From: Mucilaginibacter sp. UR6-11
Lineage (GTDB): Bacteria > Bacteroidota > Bacteroidia > Sphingobacteriales > Sphingobacteriaceae
DNA length: 64,000 nt
Direction of reading: 5' to 3'
Assembly: GCF_020880695.1 (NCBI RefSeq)
Contig: NZ_JAJIWO010000005.1
Span: forward strand, 186,001 to 250,000
Position numbers and translations under genes: made by a program. Under the pieces are notes generated by a model. The model saw only the letters and a program-made list of their open reading frames with translations. It had not been told where the DNA came from and ran no database searches. How positions within the stretch are numbered: the stretch's first letter is position 1; each line of letters opens with the position of its first letter. Positions 51,083-60,957 of this stretch are shown one piece after another.

Positions 51083-51943
51083 TTAACCTAAATATGATTT
51101 CAGAATCTTACTTCTGCTGGTATGGCGTAACCGTTGTAACGCTTTATCTTTGATTTGTCTTACACGTTCGCGGGTCAGATTAAATTTCTCGCCAATTTCC
51201 TCTAATGAAAGCGGGTGATTGGTGCCTAATCCAAAGAACAATACGATGATCTCGCGTTCGCGCTCGGTCAGCGTCGAAAGTGAACGTTTGATCTCTTCTG
51301 AAAGTGATTCATTGATCAGGATTGAATCTGTGTTTGGCTCAGAGTTTTCCAATACATCTAATAATGTATTTTCTTCGCCCTGTACAAATGGCGCATCCAT
51401 TGATACGTGACGGCCCGAGTTGCTTAAGGTATCAGAGATCTTGTCAACTGTAGTTTCAAGCATGTCAGCTAACTCTTCCGGTGAAGGTTCGCGCTCATAC
51501 TCTTGCTCCAATTTAGAAAACGCCTTGCTGATCTTGCTTAATGAACCTACCTGGTTTAAAGGCAAACGCACGATACGTGATTGCTCTGCAATGGCTTGTA
51601 ATATTGATTGACGGATCCACCATACAGCGTATGATATGAACTTAAATCCTTTGGTTTCGTCAAAACGTTTAGCAGCCTTAATTAAACCTAAGTTTCCTTC
51701 ATTTATCAGGTCGCCAAGTGTTAAACCCTGGTTTTGATATTGTTTGGCTACGGATACAACAAAACGAAGGTTAGTTTTGGTTAGACGCTCTAAAGCTGCC
51801 TGGTCACCTTCTCTGATTTTTTGGGCTAAAATTACTTCTTCTTCGGCTGTAATTAGGTCAACTTTACCAATTTCGTGAAGATATTTATCAAGTGATTGTG
51901 ACTCACGATTGGTAATGGATTGTGTTATTTTGAGTTGTCTCAT
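51083..51943 (-). CDS. rpoD: Primary RNA polymerase sigma factor (RpoD/SigA type)
   Basis: A 286-residue sigma-70 factor. It has the short Bacteroidota architecture without the long region 1.1: region 1.2 ([25 protein letters not shown], about residues 18-45), region 2 ([55 protein letters not shown] as a conserved block, about 58-115), region 3 (about 130-190) and region 4 with helix-turn-helix [27 protein letters not shown] (about 245-275). It recognises the TTTG/TAnnTTTG promoters seen throughout the window. Confidence 0.95.
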   Translation of the reverse strand: MRQLKITQSITNRESQSLDKYLHEIGKVDLITAEEEVILAQKIREGDQAALERLTKTNLRFVVSVAKQYQNQGLTLGDLINEGNLGLIKAAKRFDETKGFKFISYAVWWIRQSILQAIAEQSRIVRLPLNQVGSLSKISKAFSKLEQEYEREPSPEELADMLETTVDKISDTLSNSGRHVSMDAPFVQGEENTLLDVLENSEPNTDSILINESLSEEIKRSLSTLTEREREIIVLFFGLGTNHPLSLEEIGEKFNLTRERVRQIKDKALQRLRHTSRSKILKSYLG

Positions 51944-52082
51944 TTATTTTATAAACCTCGATTCTTAGTTTTAGAATTGAACGGGCAAAGGTACAAAATG
52001 TTTTGCCTATATTTTAGTATAAAAAAAAGATTATATATTATTCATTTTCAGTAATTAATTGCATGGTTTTTGTGGTGTGTAC

Positions 52083-52922
52083 TTATAACGCACTAAGCTT
52101 AAAAGTTTCCTTTAAACGTACACCTTTTTCTGTTTGTTGCAAAGTGCAACATTCATTTACGGGATCATGCTCCAGGAATAATACGTAGTTTTTAGCAACA
52201 GCTTCATTTAAAAAAATCTTTTTTTCTGTTAAGGTTTGTAATGGAAACATATCATACGCCATTACATACGGTAGGGGTAAATGCCCAACCGACGGTAACA
52301 GATCGGCCATGTATAATATCTGTCGTCCTTTGTACCTGATTAACGGTAACATCATAGATTCAGTATGTCCGTATACAAACCTTATGCTTATCTGGTCGGT
52401 AAATTTTACATTATCATGAGCCTCAACAAACTTTAGCTGACCACTTTCCTGTATTGGCAATATATTTTCTTTTAAAAATGATGCTTTTTCGCGTTCATTT
52501 GGATTAACGGCCCAGTCCCAGTGCCTTTCATTGCTCCAATAAGTCGCATTTTTAAATGCCGGTATCAGTTTGTCTCCCCGGCGCACAATTGCACCGCCAA
52601 CGTGATCAAAATGCAGATGGGTTAGAAATACGTCGGTAATATCGTCTCTATGAAATCCCAATGTGGCTAACGAACTATCCATCGTGGCCGCGCCATGTAA
52701 ATAATAATGACTGAAGAATTTTTCATCCTGTTTATCGCCGATGCCGGTGTCGATTAATATCAGGCGGTCGCCATCCTCAATTAATAAACAACGCATGGCC
52801 CAGGTACACAGGTTGTTTTCATCGGCGGGGTTGGTTTTGTTCCAGATGAGTTTTGGCACTACGCCAAACATGGCACCGCCATCTAGCTTGAAAAAACCGG
52901 TATCTATCGTGTGAAGTTTCAT
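52083..52922 (-). CDS. MBL-fold metallo-hydrolase
   Basis: A 279-residue metallo-beta-lactamase-fold protein. The metal motif HLHFDHVGG is present (about residues 106-114), with further ligands in FVYGHTESMM and EHDP. The LIDTGIGD strand precedes it. There is no signal peptide. The layout resembles the AHL-lactonase/quinoprotein-hydrolase branch of the fold, so a lactonase or esterase activity is possible, but the substrate cannot be fixed. Single-gene unit. Confidence 0.92.
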   Translation of the reverse strand: MKLHTIDTGFFKLDGGAMFGVVPKLIWNKTNPADENNLCTWAMRCLLIEDGDRLILIDTGIGDKQDEKFFSHYYLHGAATMDSSLATLGFHRDDITDVFLTHLHFDHVGGAIVRRGDKLIPAFKNATYWSNERHWDWAVNPNEREKASFLKENILPIQESGQLKFVEAHDNVKFTDQISIRFVYGHTESMMLPLIRYKGRQILYMADLLPSVGHLPLPYVMAYDMFPLQTLTEKKIFLNEAVAKNYVLFLEHDPVNECCTLQQTEKGVRLKETFKLSAL

Positions 52923-52969
52923 TGGTTAGGTCAAAAGTAAAAATTCAAAATTAAAAATAGTGTGGGATG

Positions 52970-53017
52970 TCAATAAAAAAGGGCCGGTAGTTTGTAGCTA
53001 CCGACCCTTTTTTATTG
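52970..53017. terminator. Bidirectional intrinsic terminator after lpdA
   Basis: TCAATAAAAAAGGG (52970-52983) plus CGGTAG (52985-52990) pairs with CTACCG (52998-53003) and CCCTTTTTTATTGA (53005-53018), with a single mismatch at 52984/53004. A/T runs on both sides serve the lpdA transcript. Confidence 0.88.
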
Positions 53018-53033
53018 ACTTTTAAATCTCGAT

Positions 53034-54422
53034 TTACAAATGTATACACTCTCCGTACGCATCAGCAGCAGCTTCCATTAAAGCCTCGCTCATGGTTGGG
53101 TGCGGGTGTACAGATTTGATGATTTCATGGCCGGTAGCTTCCAGTTTACGCGCGGTAACTACCTCGGCAATCATCTCGGTAACGTTAAAGCCCAGCATAT
53201 GCGCGCCTAAAAACTCGCCATATTTAGCATCAAATATTACTTTAACAAAACCATCTTTAGCGCCGGCAGCACTTGCTTTGCCCGATGCCGAGAACGGAAA
53301 TTTACCGACTTTAATTTCATAACCTGCCTCTTTAGCCGCTTTTTCAGTATATCCAACTGACGCAATTTCCGGGCTGCAATAAGTACATCCGGGTATGTTG
53401 TTGTAATCCAAAGGTTCTGGTTTTAAACCCGCTATTTTTTCAACGCAGATAATACCTTCGGCCGAGGCAACATGCGCAAGCGCCTGGCCCTTAACGATAT
53501 CGCCAATAGCGTAAACTCCTTCAACGTTTGTACGGTAAAAATCATCAACCAATACTTTACCTTTATCGGTTTTTACCCCATTTTCTTCCAGTCCGATACC
53601 TTCGATATTGGTTGATATACCTACGGCGGATAATACGATCTCGGCCTCCAGCACCTCGGTGCCCGCAGCGGTTTTTACAGTAACTTTACAACCTTCACCG
53701 CTGGTGTCAACTGATTCAACGTTTGAGCCGGTCATGATATTAATGCCTTGTTTTTTTAAGATGCGGCCCAGCTGCTTCGAGATCTCTTCGTCTTCTAATG
53801 GCACAATGTTGTCCAGATACTCAACTACGGTAACTTTGGTACCTATCGAATTATAAAAATAGGCAAATTCAATACCAATGGCTCCTGATCCGACCACGAT
53901 CATTGAAGCCGGTTTTTTTGGTAATATCATTGCCTGGCGGTAACCAATAACCTTCTTGAAATCCTGTTTAAGGCTGGGTAACTCGCGTGAGCGACCGCCT
54001 GTAGCCAAAATAATATGTTTCGCAGTAAATTCTTTTGCACCCTCGTTGTTTTTCACTTCAACAACGCCTTTGCTTTTTAACTTACCAATTCCCATTAATA
54101 CGTCAATTTTATTTTTTTTCATTAAAAATTGTACGCCCTTGCTCATTCCGTCGGCAACGCCGCGGCTTCTTTTAATAACACCTTCAAAATCAACCTCACC
54201 TGTACCATTTACTTTGATGCCATAATCAGCAGCATGATTGATATATTCAAATACCTGTGCGCTCTTTAATAAAGCTTTAGTAGGTATACAGCCCCAGTTG
54301 AGGCAAATACCGCCTAATGATTCTTTTTCAACTATAGCAGTTTTTAAACCAAGTTGGGAGGCACGAATTGCGGCTACATAGCCGCCCGGGCCAGACCCTA
54401 TAACAATTACATCGTAATTCAT
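53034..54422 (-). CDS. lpdA: Dihydrolipoyl dehydrogenase (E3)
   Basis: A 462-residue FAD enzyme, the E3 component of 2-oxoacid dehydrogenase complexes, reoxidising dihydrolipoyl groups with NAD+. FAD motif GSGPGGYVAAIRAS (about residues 8-21), redox pair in GGICLNWGCIPTKALL (Cys about 42 and 47), NAD motif VVGSGAIGIEFAYFY (about 178-192) and the C-terminal catalytic HPHPTMSEAL (about 441-450). E1 and E2 genes are not adjacent. Confidence 0.96.
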   Translation of the reverse strand: MNYDVIVIGSGPGGYVAAIRASQLGLKTAIVEKESLGGICLNWGCIPTKALLKSAQVFEYINHAADYGIKVNGTGEVDFEGVIKRSRGVADGMSKGVQFLMKKNKIDVLMGIGKLKSKGVVEVKNNEGAKEFTAKHIILATGGRSRELPSLKQDFKKVIGYRQAMILPKKPASMIVVGSGAIGIEFAYFYNSIGTKVTVVEYLDNIVPLEDEEISKQLGRILKKQGINIMTGSNVESVDTSGEGCKVTVKTAAGTEVLEAEIVLSAVGISTNIEGIGLEENGVKTDKGKVLVDDFYRTNVEGVYAIGDIVKGQALAHVASAEGIICVEKIAGLKPEPLDYNNIPGCTYCSPEIASVGYTEKAAKEAGYEIKVGKFPFSASGKASAAGAKDGFVKVIFDAKYGEFLGAHMLGFNVTEMIAEVVTARKLEATGHEIIKSVHPHPTMSEALMEAAADAYGECIHL

Positions 54423-54765
54423 ATGCTTAGATCTGTTCTTTTAATTTTTAGAAAGCCAAAGCTAAGTAAAAGGGCTGAAAGCAGAAAACAGCAATACGGC
54501 ATTTGCATCATTAAATATCATATAAAACCTATATACCCCAGTAAAACCATAGTTTAACTCAAAGGTAAAAAATTTAAAAATGATGTGAGTTTTATATTAA
54601 ATGGGTAATATTATTTTGCATTTATTTACATATGCGATAAAATGTTGATAAAAACACAATAAATAGTCAAAATTGTTAACACTAACTTAACAATAAAGAG
54701 GATGTTATGATTTATATTTGCCCCTGCAATTTTTTAGTTAACATATATTCAAACACAAATCACGT
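54423..54765. other. Intergenic region between lpdA and the TonB-dependent receptor gene
   Basis: 343 bases, very AT-rich, with no supportable gene. TATATTTG at 54713-54720 fits the -7 promoter element (TAnnTTTG) of the receptor gene; the -33 element is unclear. The untranslated leader would be about 40 bases. Confidence 0.5.
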
Positions 54766-57393
54766 ATGAGGAAGCTTTTACTTATTTTATTTATCGGCCT
54801 TTTTACTACCGGTTTTGCGCTTGCGCAGGATGGTATGGTAGTGAGAGGCAAGTTGCTTGACGCACAGACCAAAGAGCCGCTTATTGGCGCTACTGTAGGG
54901 GTAAAAGGCACAACAAATGCTACATCGGCATCACTTAGTGGTACATTTAAACTTAACGCATCAAGTGGTACCACTTTAGTTATTAGTTATATTGGTTACG
55001 TAACTAAAGAGATTACTGTAACTACCAGCGATCTTGGCGATATTTTAATTGACCCGGTTTCGGGCGCATTGAACGAGGTGGTAGTTTCCGCAAATCAATC
55101 ACTTGTAATTGACAGGCAAACACCTATCGCTTCGTCAACTGTAGGTGCAAAATACATTGAAGAAAAGGGCGCTTTAGCCGAGTTTCCTGAGTTGTTAAAA
55201 GCTACTCCTGGTGTTACTGTTAGCCGCGCAGGTGGTGGTTACGGTGATTCACGTATAGCTATACGTGGTTTTAACAGCAACAACTTAGCATTGTTAATTA
55301 ACGGTTTACCTGTTCAGGATCCTGAAGCTGGTAAAATTTACTGGAATGACTGGGCGGGCTTAGCTGACGTTACTACTTCAATGCAGGTACAGCGCGGTTT
55401 AAGTGCTTCACGTGTAGCTGTACCTTCACTAGGTGGTACAATTAACATAACTACAAAAAGCCTGGAAAGCCAGCAAGGTGGTACTATATCACAATCTATC
55501 GGCAGCTACGGCGCTACAAAAACCAGCTTCTCTTATGCTACAGGTTTAACGCCAAGCGGTTGGGCTGCATCTTTTTTACTATCTAAAAGCCAGGGTGATG
55601 GTAACGCCGAAGGTTTATATTACACCGGATATAGCTACTTTGCTAACATTTCAAAAATCTTAAGCAAAAATCAAACGTTGTCTATTAACTTCATGGGTGC
55701 TTCTCAAAGCCACGGTCAGCGTTACACTTATCAAACAATTAACACTTATCGTGCTGCTCCGCAGGGCGAGCAAAGGTTCAACTCTGATTGGGGTAATTTG
55801 TATGGGAAAACTTATAGCGCTGAAATCAATCGCTATAATAAACCACTATTGTCTATTAACCATGACTGGAAAATCAGCGAGACTGCTTCATTATCAACTG
55901 TGTTATATGGTTCATACGGCACCGGTGCCGCTGTTTACTTAGCAGGTAGCCAGGCTGGTCTTACTCCGGGTGGTTCAGCTCCGCGTTTAGGTGATTTTTA
56001 TTCGCCAATTGATTTTGATGCTATTGTCGCTACTAATAAAGCTAACGTTAATGGTGCTGCAACAACTTATATTAACCAAGCGCAAAATAACCATTACCAA
56101 TACGGTTTGATCAGTACTTTCAAAAAAACTGTAAAAGACATCAACTTCCTTGCGGGTGTTGATTTAAGAGGTTATCACAGAGATAATTTTTATGTATTGA
56201 ACAACTTGTTGGGCGGATCATACTGGGTTGATAACAACGATGTAAATAACCCTAACAGAAATACAGTAACTGGCGATAAGATCAATCAAAATTATAGTTA
56301 TGACATCTTCTCAGAAGGTGTGTTTGCACAGGCTGAATATGTTAAAAATGATTGGTCTGGTTTCATAACTGTTGGCGGTAACAATACCAGTAACAGAAAG
56401 ACTGATTATTTTGACTATTTAAACACAAACCCATTACGCAAATCAGCCTGGGTTAATTTCATAGGTTTCCAGGTGAAAGGCGGTGCTAATTACAACATCG
56501 ACGCTCATAACAATGTTTTCGCTAACGTTGGCGTTGTTGAAAAATCACCACTTATTGCTACTATTTTCCCTAACGCAAAAACAACAGGTGTTAACGATAC
56601 TAAAACACTTGAAAAATTATTCAGCTATGAATTAGGTTACGGTTACAAAAGCGCTATGTTCACCGCTAACGTTAACCTGTATCGCTCACAATACAATGAC
56701 AGAGCAAAATCTATTGCAGGTGTTGCTAATCAAGATGGGTCAATTCCATACGGTAATGTAAACGGGATTAATGAAGTTCACCAAGGTGTTGAGGTAGATG
56801 CTAAACTTCGTCCGGTAAAAGAAGTGACTATAAGCGGTATGCTTTCAGTAGGTGATTATCATTATACATCTAACTCAGGTTCCGGCATAATCAGCAGCGA
56901 TGCTCCGGGAGCAAAAGTAACCACTATTAATTCATTAATTTTAAAAGGAAAAACAATAGGTGATTTTGGTAGCTCGGCTGCGTCAAATGCGCAAACTACT
57001 GCTGCTCTTGGTTTAGATATCGATGTGTTACCTCAGGTTAAATTAGGTGCTAACGCTAACTACTACGGCCGTTTCTTTGCTTCTTATGATCCGTCAAAGA
57101 TGGTTCCGGTTGCTGCAACCGCAGTTACTCCGGCTTTTGACCCGAATGCTTTTTCGGCTGTTACACTACCTAATTATTCAACTATTGATTTGAACGTGGT
57201 TTACAGATTTAAATTTGCAGGCCTTGACGCTTCATTTATAGGTAACGTATACAATTTATTGAATGCGACTTATCTAACAGAAGCTTATGAGCCAAATCCT
57301 ACAAACGGCACTAGTGTATCAAGATTAAATGCACTTGGCGTAAACTATGGCAATGGTAGATTATATATGACCACGCTAAAAATTAAATTCTAA
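54766..57393 (+). CDS. TonB-dependent receptor
   Basis: An 875-residue outer-membrane receptor. Signal peptide (about 1-20, ending ALAQD), a carboxypeptidase-like domain (about 25-100: MVVRGKLLDAQTKEPLIGATVGVKG), a plug (about 120-235, with IAIRGFNSNNLALLINGLPVQDPE) and a 22-strand-type barrel ending in TTLKIKF with terminal Phe. It lacks the SusC signature and STN domain. Codons are biased to GGT, GCT and TTA relative to neighbours, which often accompanies high expression. The downstream lipoprotein start overlaps the stop codon (TAATG), so the two form a receptor/lipoprotein pair. Confidence 0.93.
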   Translation: MRKLLLILFIGLFTTGFALAQDGMVVRGKLLDAQTKEPLIGATVGVKGTTNATSASLSGTFKLNASSGTTLVISYIGYVTKEITVTTSDLGDILIDPVSGALNEVVVSANQSLVIDRQTPIASSTVGAKYIEEKGALAEFPELLKATPGVTVSRAGGGYGDSRIAIRGFNSNNLALLINGLPVQDPEAGKIYWNDWAGLADVTTSMQVQRGLSASRVAVPSLGGTINITTKSLESQQGGTISQSIGSYGATKTSFSYATGLTPSGWAASFLLSKSQGDGNAEGLYYTGYSYFANISKILSKNQTLSINFMGASQSHGQRYTYQTINTYRAAPQGEQRFNSDWGNLYGKTYSAEINRYNKPLLSINHDWKISETASLSTVLYGSYGTGAAVYLAGSQAGLTPGGSAPRLGDFYSPIDFDAIVATNKANVNGAATTYINQAQNNHYQYGLISTFKKTVKDINFLAGVDLRGYHRDNFYVLNNLLGGSYWVDNNDVNNPNRNTVTGDKINQNYSYDIFSEGVFAQAEYVKNDWSGFITVGGNNTSNRKTDYFDYLNTNPLRKSAWVNFIGFQVKGGANYNIDAHNNVFANVGVVEKSPLIATIFPNAKTTGVNDTKTLEKLFSYELGYGYKSAMFTANVNLYRSQYNDRAKSIAGVANQDGSIPYGNVNGINEVHQGVEVDAKLRPVKEVTISGMLSVGDYHYTSNSGSGIISSDAPGAKVTTINSLILKGKTIGDFGSSAASNAQTTAALGLDIDVLPQVKLGANANYYGRFFASYDPSKMVPVAATAVTPAFDPNAFSAVTLPNYSTIDLNVVYRFKFAGLDASFIGNVYNLLNATYLTEAYEPNPTNGTSVSRLNALGVNYGNGRLYMTTLKIKF

Positions 57394-57413
57394 TGTATAT
57401 TAAAAAAAATATC

Positions 57414-58583
57414 ATGAAAAAAATATATCTTTTTGTTGCATTAATTGCTGTTGTAGCATTTAGTGCATGTAATCCGTTGGATAAAACATATAAGCAGTTA
57501 GGAGATATACCTGCCCCTACAGTTGCGCCTCAGGCGTTAACCCTGTCAGCATCTGATTATGCTTTATTGCCAAAAGGACACGCCGCTAAAACAGCACTTT
57601 ACTTCAAAACTACTGATACCGCTAAAGCTGATATCCCAGTAATTTTGAATTCTAAGTTCCCTGCTTATCCAAACAAAACATCGGTAACGGTAACTTATGC
57701 AAGCGCACCACTTACTATTAAACCAATAGACACTGTATTTGCTAATATTGCTTACACTTTACAACCTGCTGATTATACATTAAATGGTGGCACTACAACT
57801 TCTACTAACTTTAGCGCCACCCAAATAATTACATGGTTAGGTATTAAGTACCCTGCAGCTACAGAAGGTAAATTAGCGGTTATCACTTTTAACTTTTTTG
57901 ATCAGGGAGCTACCACTACTGCGGTTCAGCAATCGTTCTTATTTACAGGTGGTGTATGGACAAAATTATACCACATTACTCCGGCTCAATACGCTTCAAT
58001 AGGCAAGGGCGGTAATAACAATGATTTTGTGGCTGCTGACGCAGCAATACTTCCAACATACTTTAACGCTTTCTTAAAGGCTGATCCTGCTGTTTATATT
58101 ACTGCTAAAACAGGTGACATAAAATATGTAAGTTATAAGTATTATGCTGGCGGAACCGCGCCTAATACATTTCAACGTGTTGCCGTACTTATTTATAATG
58201 GTACCAATTGGACAACTTCATCTTTACCGGCTACAATTGTTTTCGCTAAGGCAAATGGTGTTTGGGTTCCTGATAATACCGTAACCTATAAGCTTACTGC
58301 AACAGATTATGCTTCTATCAAAACTATGACGGTAGGCATTCAAACTGCAAGAGATAACGTTGCTCAATTTGGTGATTTTAATATCAGCGTTCCGCTTTCA
58401 GCTACAACTGGCTGGACAGAAGCTGATATCAATTCTGTATTGATAAATATCTTAACTAAAGATTTTCCAACTGCTGTTGCTGATCAAAAGTTTATTATTA
58501 CTTATTTAGCTTATAACGGTGCTACAATTAATGTAACTAAAACTTTCCAATTTAAAGGTGGAACATTTGTATTGGTTCAATAA
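57414..58583 (+). CDS. Four-repeat surface lipoprotein paired with the receptor
   Basis: A 389-residue lipoprotein with lipobox FSAC (Cys about residue 19); the start ATG at 57414 gives a clean signal, although an ATG at 57393 overlaps the receptor stop codon. The mature part is built of four degenerate repeats of about 70-110 residues. Each begins with a Y/L-x-L-x-x-x-DY pattern (LSASDYALL, LQPADYTLN, ITPAQYASI, LTATDYASI) and passes through a helix to a strand-rich end such as FLFTGGVW or FQFKGGTF. I do not recognise the family. Coupling to the receptor suggests it captures the ligand. Confidence 0.75.
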   Translation: MKKIYLFVALIAVVAFSACNPLDKTYKQLGDIPAPTVAPQALTLSASDYALLPKGHAAKTALYFKTTDTAKADIPVILNSKFPAYPNKTSVTVTYASAPLTIKPIDTVFANIAYTLQPADYTLNGGTTTSTNFSATQIITWLGIKYPAATEGKLAVITFNFFDQGATTTAVQQSFLFTGGVWTKLYHITPAQYASIGKGGNNNDFVAADAAILPTYFNAFLKADPAVYITAKTGDIKYVSYKYYAGGTAPNTFQRVAVLIYNGTNWTTSSLPATIVFAKANGVWVPDNTVTYKLTATDYASIKTMTVGIQTARDNVAQFGDFNISVPLSATTGWTEADINSVLINILTKDFPTAVADQKFIITYLAYNGATINVTKTFQFKGGTFVLVQ

Positions 58584-58600
58584 TTAAACGCTAACAATAA

Positions 58601-58635
58601 TAAAGAAAGCCACTCAATTTGAGTGGCTTTCTTTA
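58601..58635. terminator. Bidirectional intrinsic terminator
   Basis: TAAAGAAAGCCACTC (58601-58615) pairs perfectly with GAGTGGCTTTCTTTA (58621-58635), 15 bp around a 5-base loop. It serves the lipoprotein gene and the convergent SRPBCC gene. Confidence 0.9.
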
Positions 58636-58655
58636 TTTAAGAAGATTAGTAATTA

Positions 58656-59036
58656 TTATCCCTGGTAAAAATCTGCAAGCGCGCCAAAATAACTGTCATT
58701 CCATCCGTCAACCAAATCGTCATAATCAGCATCGGGGATATTGGTATGTCTTAATTCAACTGACGTACCTGCTTTATCAGGATGAAGTTTAATAGTAACA
58801 ATCGACTCTTCCGGCTGCCCGTCAAAATACCATTGCTGAACTATCTTTTTGCCGGGTTCAAATTCAATATTTCTGCCTATAATACTACCGTCCCACATAG
58901 AAAATTCAGAATCGGGGATAGTTGACATTTCTGCCGATTCGCCGGTCCATAATTCAATCGTAAGCGGATTGGTTAGCGCTATAAAAACTTCATCGGGCGT
59001 AGCCGGTATTATATAATATTTCTTAAAATCTTTCAC
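58656..59036 (-). CDS. SRPBCC domain protein (AHSA1-like)
   Basis: A 126-residue START/SRPBCC-fold protein of the activator-of-Hsp90-ATPase-like (AHSA1) group: IPATPDEVFIALTNPLTIELWTG at the N-terminus, then FSMWDGSIIGRNIEF, VQQWYFDG and a helix. Such proteins bind hydrophobic ligands in a deep cavity; the ligand is unknown. It begins 9 bases after the upstream acetate-transporter gene ends, on the same strand. Confidence 0.9.
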   Translation of the reverse strand: MKDFKKYYIIPATPDEVFIALTNPLTIELWTGESAEMSTIPDSEFSMWDGSIIGRNIEFEPGKKIVQQWYFDGQPEESIVTIKLHPDKAGTSVELRHTNIPDADYDDLVDGWNDSYFGALADFYQG

Positions 59037-59045
59037 CTGCGCAAT

Positions 59046-59630
59046 TTAGGCATTTACGGGGCCAATTGGTAATACAGTTTTACCATAAACTTCGTTAAGT
59101 ACCTGGGCAATGCCGGTATAGATGGCAGACGCGCCGCATATTATACCCTCATAGCCGGCCAGATGCGTAATACTTTTATTTTCGGTAGCATCGCCAACCG
59201 CCAGTAGTGCAAACAATATAACAAGCGAGCCAAAAACAAATTGCAGCGCACGGTTCAATCTCAATGTGCCAAAAAACAGTAAGAGGGTAAATATTCCCCA
59301 CATAACCAAATAAGCAACCATGGCATTACCTGCCGGGGCGGCTCCCCAACCTAATTTAGGCAATACAATCAGCCCGACCAGTGACAGCCAGAAAAAACCA
59401 TATGATGTAAAAGCAGTTAAGCCAAAAGTGTTGTTCTTTTTAGCTTCGATTATACCGGCAACTACCTGAGCCAGACCACCATAAAAAATGCCCATGGCCA
59501 ATATCATCGAATTCATTTCAAAGAAACCAGCATTATGGATGTTTAACAAAACGGTGGTCATACCAAAGGCGCATAGCCCAAGTGGCGCAGGATTGGCGAT
59601 GCCATCCTTAACGGGTGCAATTGTTGTCAT
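59046..59630 (-). CDS. Acetate/succinate transporter, GPR1/FUN34/YaaH (SatP) family
   Basis: A 194-residue inner-membrane transporter with six hydrophobic helices. The family's NPAPLGL signature lies at about residues 13-19, and [29 protein letters not shown] is the second conserved block. It imports acetate or related short acids. It is divergent from gpmA across a 101-base region containing an inverted repeat. Confidence 0.92.
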   Translation of the reverse strand: MTTIAPVKDGIANPAPLGLCAFGMTTVLLNIHNAGFFEMNSMILAMGIFYGGLAQVVAGIIEAKKNNTFGLTAFTSYGFFWLSLVGLIVLPKLGWGAAPAGNAMVAYLVMWGIFTLLLFFGTLRLNRALQFVFGSLVILFALLAVGDATENKSITHLAGYEGIICGASAIYTGIAQVLNEVYGKTVLPIGPVNA

Positions 59631-59666
59631 AAAGTATTAGTTTTTAATTGGTTTATAATGCAATTT

Positions 59667-59685
59667 AAATGATTTATAATCATTT
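59667..59685. promoter_or_regulatory. Inverted repeat between satP-like gene and gpmA
   Basis: AAATGATT (59667-59674) and AATCATTT (59678-59685) form a perfect 8-bp inverted repeat with a 3-base centre, in the region shared by the two divergent genes; a candidate operator. Confidence 0.4.
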
Positions 59686-59731
59686 ACAAATATTAAAACT
59701 GATTTATAACTTTAAACGTTAACTCTTTAAC

Positions 59732-60418
59732 ATGCAGAAGCTAGTATTAATGCGCCACGGCGAAAGTGTCTGGAATAAAGAAAATAGATTTACAGGCTGG
59801 ACAGATGTTGACCTTTCTCCGGCAGGTTATGAGCAGGCCAAAAAGGCGGGCGAACTATTAAAAAAGAATGGATATAATTTTGATGTCGGATTTACGTCTG
59901 TGCTAAAAAGATCTATTAAAACCCTGCATATTGTATTGGAAGAACTCGATCATTTATGGATCCCTGTACAAAAATCATGGCGGTTAAATGAACGTTTTTA
60001 TGGCGCTTTGCAGGGGTTAAACAAGCAGGAAACTATTGCTAAATATGGCATAATGCAGGTGCAAAAATGGCGCCGGGACCCCAACGAAGATCCGCCGCCT
60101 ATTACTAAGGATGATGAACGCTATCCCGGCTTTGATCCCAGATATAAGAATCTGACAGAACGCGAGCTCCCGTTGACAGAAAATTTAAGTGAAACCATGA
60201 ACAGGGCGTTACCTTTTTGGAATGAATTTATCGTTCCGGCTATAAGGAAAAATGAGAAAGTAATTATCTGTGCACATGGTAATAGCCTTCGCGCACTCAT
60301 TAAGTATATAGATAATCTTAATGATGAAGATGTAACAAAGCTTGAAATACCAACCGCAGCACCACTGGTATACGAACTGGATGACGATTTAAATCGGATA
60401 AGGCACTATTATCTCTAG
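59732..60418 (+). CDS. gpmA: 2,3-bisphosphoglycerate-dependent phosphoglycerate mutase
   Basis: A 228-residue glycolytic enzyme interconverting 2- and 3-phosphoglycerate. It has the RHG catalytic motif [24 protein letters not shown] (phosphohistidine about residue 8), then [16 protein letters not shown] and the C-terminal [13 protein letters not shown] (second His about 180). The length is slightly under the usual 245-250 residues. Confidence 0.95.
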   Translation: MQKLVLMRHGESVWNKENRFTGWTDVDLSPAGYEQAKKAGELLKKNGYNFDVGFTSVLKRSIKTLHIVLEELDHLWIPVQKSWRLNERFYGALQGLNKQETIAKYGIMQVQKWRRDPNEDPPPITKDDERYPGFDPRYKNLTERELPLTENLSETMNRALPFWNEFIVPAIRKNEKVIICAHGNSLRALIKYIDNLNDEDVTKLEIPTAAPLVYELDDDLNRIRHYYL

Positions 60419-60471
60419 CGATAGTAACCTATTTGTTACGGTGTAAAACACCTGCCGGGTTTGTAATATGG

Positions 60472-60503
60472 TTTGGGCAAACTACTTTAGCTTATTATTT
60501 TTG
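60472..60503 (+). promoter_or_regulatory. Bacteroidota-type promoter
   Basis: TTTG (60472-60475), 20-base spacer, TATTTTTG (60496-60503): an exact match to TTTG/TAnnTTTG, 11 bases before the start codon of the NTF2-like gene. Confidence 0.7.
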
Positions 60504-60514
60504 CGACTAAGCCA

Positions 60515-60955
60515 ATGAAAAAGTTAACCTTCTTATTGATCTTCTCTTTATTGACTTTTGCTGCATTTGCTCAAAGTTCCGATGAAAAAGCGGTGGCCAG
60601 CCAGGTAGAAGCCCTGCGCAAAGCGATGATAGCGGGCGATAGGGCCAGCCTTAATGACGTGATGTCTGATCAGTTGAGCTATGGGCATTCATTTGATTTT
60701 GTACAAAACAAGGCACAATTTATCGATGCCCTGGTAACCGGCAGAGCTGCATTTACCAAAATTGACCTTAAAGATCAGCGAATTACGGTTGACGGGAATA
60801 CGGCAATTGTGAGGCACCGCTTTATTGCTGATACTAATGATAAGGGTAAAATAAACAGTATAACCCTGGGGGTTTTACAGGTTTGGAAAAAAACAAACGG
60901 CAAATGGCAATTATATGCCAGGCAAGGTTATAAATTGCCTAACCAGCCCAGATAA
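60515..60955 (+). CDS. Exported NTF2-like (DUF4440/SnoaL-type) protein
   Basis: A 146-residue protein with a signal peptide (about 1-19, ending AFAQ). The mature part is an NTF2-like cone: VEALRKAMIAGDRASLNDVMSDQLSYGHS, then ITVDGNTAIVRHRFIAD, VLQVWKKTNGKWQLYARQGYK. Members bind small hydrophobic ligands or have unknown roles. It is preceded by a strong promoter and convergent with proC. Confidence 0.9.
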   Translation: MKKLTFLLIFSLLTFAAFAQSSDEKAVASQVEALRKAMIAGDRASLNDVMSDQLSYGHSFDFVQNKAQFIDALVTGRAAFTKIDLKDQRITVDGNTAIVRHRFIADTNDKGKINSITLGVLQVWKKTNGKWQLYARQGYKLPNQPR

Positions 60956-60957
60956 AT

